From a virus, in the IMG/VR virus record IMGVR_UViG_3300031772_000188, positions 1 to 30,610 of that record: a stretch of DNA of 30,610 bases. One strand, given 5' to 3'. Below the pieces are notes generated by a model. It made no database searches. It was not told the DNA's origin and worked only from the letters and a program-made list of their open reading frames with translations. Of the stretch, positions 28,754-30,610 are shown piece by piece. Numbering within the stretch: the stretch's first letter is position 1; each line of letters opens with the position of its first letter. A program made the position numbers and the translations under genes.

Positions 28754-30610
28754 TTACTCAATTATTATATTAAAATTATTTTCTGTTAAAATTTCTTCGC
28801 CTGCTTCTGTTATAATATAACCAAATGTCGGCACATTTGGATATAGTTTTGCAAATTCATCGCCGTAATCATATTTCACGCCAACATTTATTAATTCAAC
28901 TTTTGTTAATCCTTTTCCATTTGGCTCAAAATCAATTATTTTATTCAATCTAAATAATGAATTAAAATATTCTATGTACCATAATTGCGAAAAATCTAAT
29001 TCTGCAATGTCGCGCGCAGACAAATTAAAATACGCAACTAATGATGCGCTTATATTCAATTGGTCAATAGGATTTTTATAATATGTATCAACCAAATTTT
29101 TTGGCATAAATCCAATTCCTAATGGCGTATTAAATGAAAGGTTTAAATCGAATGCATCAATTGCATAATCGTTATATTGTACCTTTTGAAAATAACATAA
29201 AGGAATTTGCGTTGTGGTGCATGGCGATGTTTCAATTGATATTTGCGTATAAACATCGGACAATTTTGATATGTCAATTAATCCGGCATTAATTAAAATT
29301 CGCGGCATTCTTTGCGTTGTCCATACAACCGGTCGCGTGTCTTCCCACATTGTAGGCAAATAAATATAATTTGGCGCAGTACCATTAAAAGTTTTTTCAA
29401 TTATTGTTGGCGAAAATCCAACTTCGCCAATTGTTTTTGCTTCGCCATCCTGCGTTAAATAATATTTGCCATCGCCAAATGGAAATTGCCTTGCCAATGT
29501 TTGTCTTTGATTATATTGTAACAACCAAAAATCTTTGTCATCGCCTTTGTATTTAAAATCATATTTTCGATTAAAATTAGTTTGCAAATAACTGATTGAT
29601 GGATTTGGTTTTAAAGATATTTTTTTACTGAAATCTTTTTGTCCGCCGTTTCTATAATATTCATCATAGGTTTCAATCCTTACAACGCCGGTAATATCAT
29701 CCACAAATACAACCCAATTAAACATCTGATAACAATACTTGAATAAATCTTGTTGTTTTATTGGCGGTAAATTTGGTGCTAATTGAACAAATTCGCCAAC
29801 CTCAATTGTTTTTCCGCCTGCGCTTGTGTCGAATGTTAAACGCTGCATCTTATAACTTATGTTGATTGTTTCTTGTTGCTTGTTAAACTTAAAACGCAAC
29901 CCTTCGCCAATTCCAAATGTCTGCGTTCCGGTGTATTGTGCTTGAAATTTAAATCTTGAATTTGGTCTAACAATTTGAAATTGCTGAATTTGTGTCCATG
30001 AAAAACCATCAAACCTTTCAACAATAAAATATCCTTCTTCCGGTGCAACAAATGTTGAACTTGGAGTGTCAAAAATTACTTCAAAACTTGCAGACCATTT
30101 GGTTGTCTGATTTGATGCTGCAATATATTCATACAAAGTATTGTCCCATTGATTTAATGGGTCAAAAACTTCAACATCAACCGGAATAATAAAAATGCCA
30201 TCTGTGCCGGCCGGTATATTTGTTTCGGCTGCGGCATATCCCCAAAAACCATCTATCTCAATTCCACCTTCAACAGAATGAATAAATTCATTGTTGGTAA
30301 ATGGTATCATCAATTTTTCTAATGTTGGATTTTCAAAAAAACTTGTTTGTAATGTATACCCACTATCATAAACCATTTGTTTAATTATGCGTTGCAAATA
30401 AACCGCAGGCCGCAAATCAGTAATCTTAACATCATGCGCGCCGGCTTCGCAATCAACAAGCGGCGTTTTGCCATCAAATTGTCCATAATCAATTAGCGGA
30501 TAAAAATAATCTTTATTTGCTACCGGATAAATATTAAACCATGTAGAAAAAATATTTTCATCATAAACATGGTCTAAATCTGAAAGGTTTAATTCGTTTA
30601 ATGTCCTTTC
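28754..30610 (-). CDS. Large tail/baseplate protein (5' end cut by window)
   Basis: The frame is open to the right edge, giving 618 visible residues; a TTG at 30415 is inside the gene and is not a start. Mostly beta pattern, e.g. WTTQRMPRILINAGLIDISK, KTIEVGEFVQLAPNLPPIKQ and DLFKYCYQMFNWVVFVDDIT, and RPAVYLQRIIKQMVYDSGYT near the visible N-terminus. This arrangement matches large proteins found downstream of or near the tape measure in Bacteroidota siphophages, likely at the tail tip. The end FGYIITEAGEEILTENNFNI resembles the C-terminal tip of the 120-residue protein at 14411-14773. No enzyme motif found. Confidence 0.65.
   Translation of the reverse strand, partial: ERTLNELNLSDLDHVYDENIFSTWFNIYPVANKDYFYPLIDYGQFDGKTPLVDCEAGAHDVKITDLRPAVYLQRIIKQMVYDSGYTLQTSFFENPTLEKLMIPFTNNEFIHSVEGGIEIDGFWGYAAAETNIPAGTDGIFIIPVDVEVFDPLNQWDNTLYEYIAASNQTTKWSASFEVIFDTPSSTFVAPEEGYFIVERFDGFSWTQIQQFQIVRPNSRFKFQAQYTGTQTFGIGEGLRFKFNKQQETINISYKMQRLTFDTSAGGKTIEVGEFVQLAPNLPPIKQQDLFKYCYQMFNWVVFVDDITGVVRIETYDEYYRNGGQKDFSKKISLKPNPSISYLQTNFNRKYDFKYKGDDKDFWLLQYNQRQTLARQFPFGDGKYYLTQDGEAKTIGEVGFSPTIIEKTFNGTAPNYIYLPTMWEDTRPVVWTTQRMPRILINAGLIDISKLSDVYTQISIETSPCTTTQIPLCYFQKVQYNDYAIDAFDLNLSFNTPLGIGFMPKNLVDTYYKNPIDQLNISASLVAYFNLSARDIAELDFSQLWYIEYFNSLFRLNKIIDFEPNGKGLTKVELINVGVKYDYGDEFAKLYPNVPTFGYIITEAGEEILTENNFNIIIE

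Noticed and set aside
1-30610. tRNA genes, CRISPR arrays, insertion sequences or an integrase
   Set aside because: No cloverleaf-like GC-rich block, spaced identical repeats, transposase or recombinase motifs were seen on either strand by eye.

Overview
The window looks like part of the genome of a tailed double-stranded DNA phage (Caudoviricetes, siphovirus-like) of a Bacteroidota host. It has terminase, portal, ClpP-type prohead protease, capsid, tail tube, tape-measure and tail-fibre genes and is very AT-rich. Starts are preceded by A-rich leaders (such as aaacaaaacaaaATG) rather than Shine-Dalgarno sequences. The promoters I can find have the Bacteroidota form, TTTTG - 18 bp - TANNTTTG. 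Every gene I accept lies on the minus strand, so the window reads from right to left. I see no tRNA, rRNA, CRISPR, insertion sequence or integrase.

Layout in the direction of transcription. (1) 30.6-21.3 kb, virion block 1: a tail/baseplate protein cut by the window edge, a fibre protein with 13-residue repeats, two small proteins, the tape measure, a 39-residue basic protein, an 84-residue protein, a ClpP protease fused to a scaffold-like tail, the putative major capsid protein, the putative tail tube, and a GC-richer short segment ending in a strong terminator (21275-21300). (2) 21.27-16.75 kb: a promoter (21237-21267) followed by eight overlapping genes, mostly glycosyltransferases (one GT10-like) with a methyltransferase and a small membrane protein. 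(3) 16.7-11.6 kb: portal, connector-like proteins, then a lysis cassette (holin, M15 peptidase, candidate unimolecular spanin) that also contains a calcineurin-type phosphoesterase. It ends at a terminator at 11551-11580. (4) 11.5-9.0 kb: six small unrelated genes separated by three kinds of intergenic cassette, each present twice: stem-loop plus promoter plus TATGC-N6-GCATA operator; terminator plus leader; and an exact 29-bp element. (5) 9.0-5.3 kb: small unknown genes, then an ERF annealing protein, a PD-(D/E)XK exonuclease and a small protein with an SSB-like C-terminal tip (a Red-like recombination set), then two helix-turn-helix proteins. (6) 5.3-3.0 kb: a promoter overlapped by three 11-bp-spaced ATTCGTA repeats, replication-type genes (DUF4373-like and partner) and small membrane proteins. 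(7) 3.0-2.57 kb: the largest gene-free stretch, with 10-bp iterons inside an inverted repeat. (8) 2.57-0 kb: HNH, RusA, ParB-like, small terminase, and large terminase cut by the left edge.

Together the genes cover head and tail building, packaging, lysis, recombination and probable surface-glycan modification. The best candidates for something undescribed are the twice-repeated regulatory linkers between early genes (a possible gene-shuffling system) and the two iteron operators with related ACGAAT-type sites. The glycan cluster between the tail-tube and portal genes and the single-gene spanin are also notable. Family assignments rest on motifs read by eye; no database search was done.
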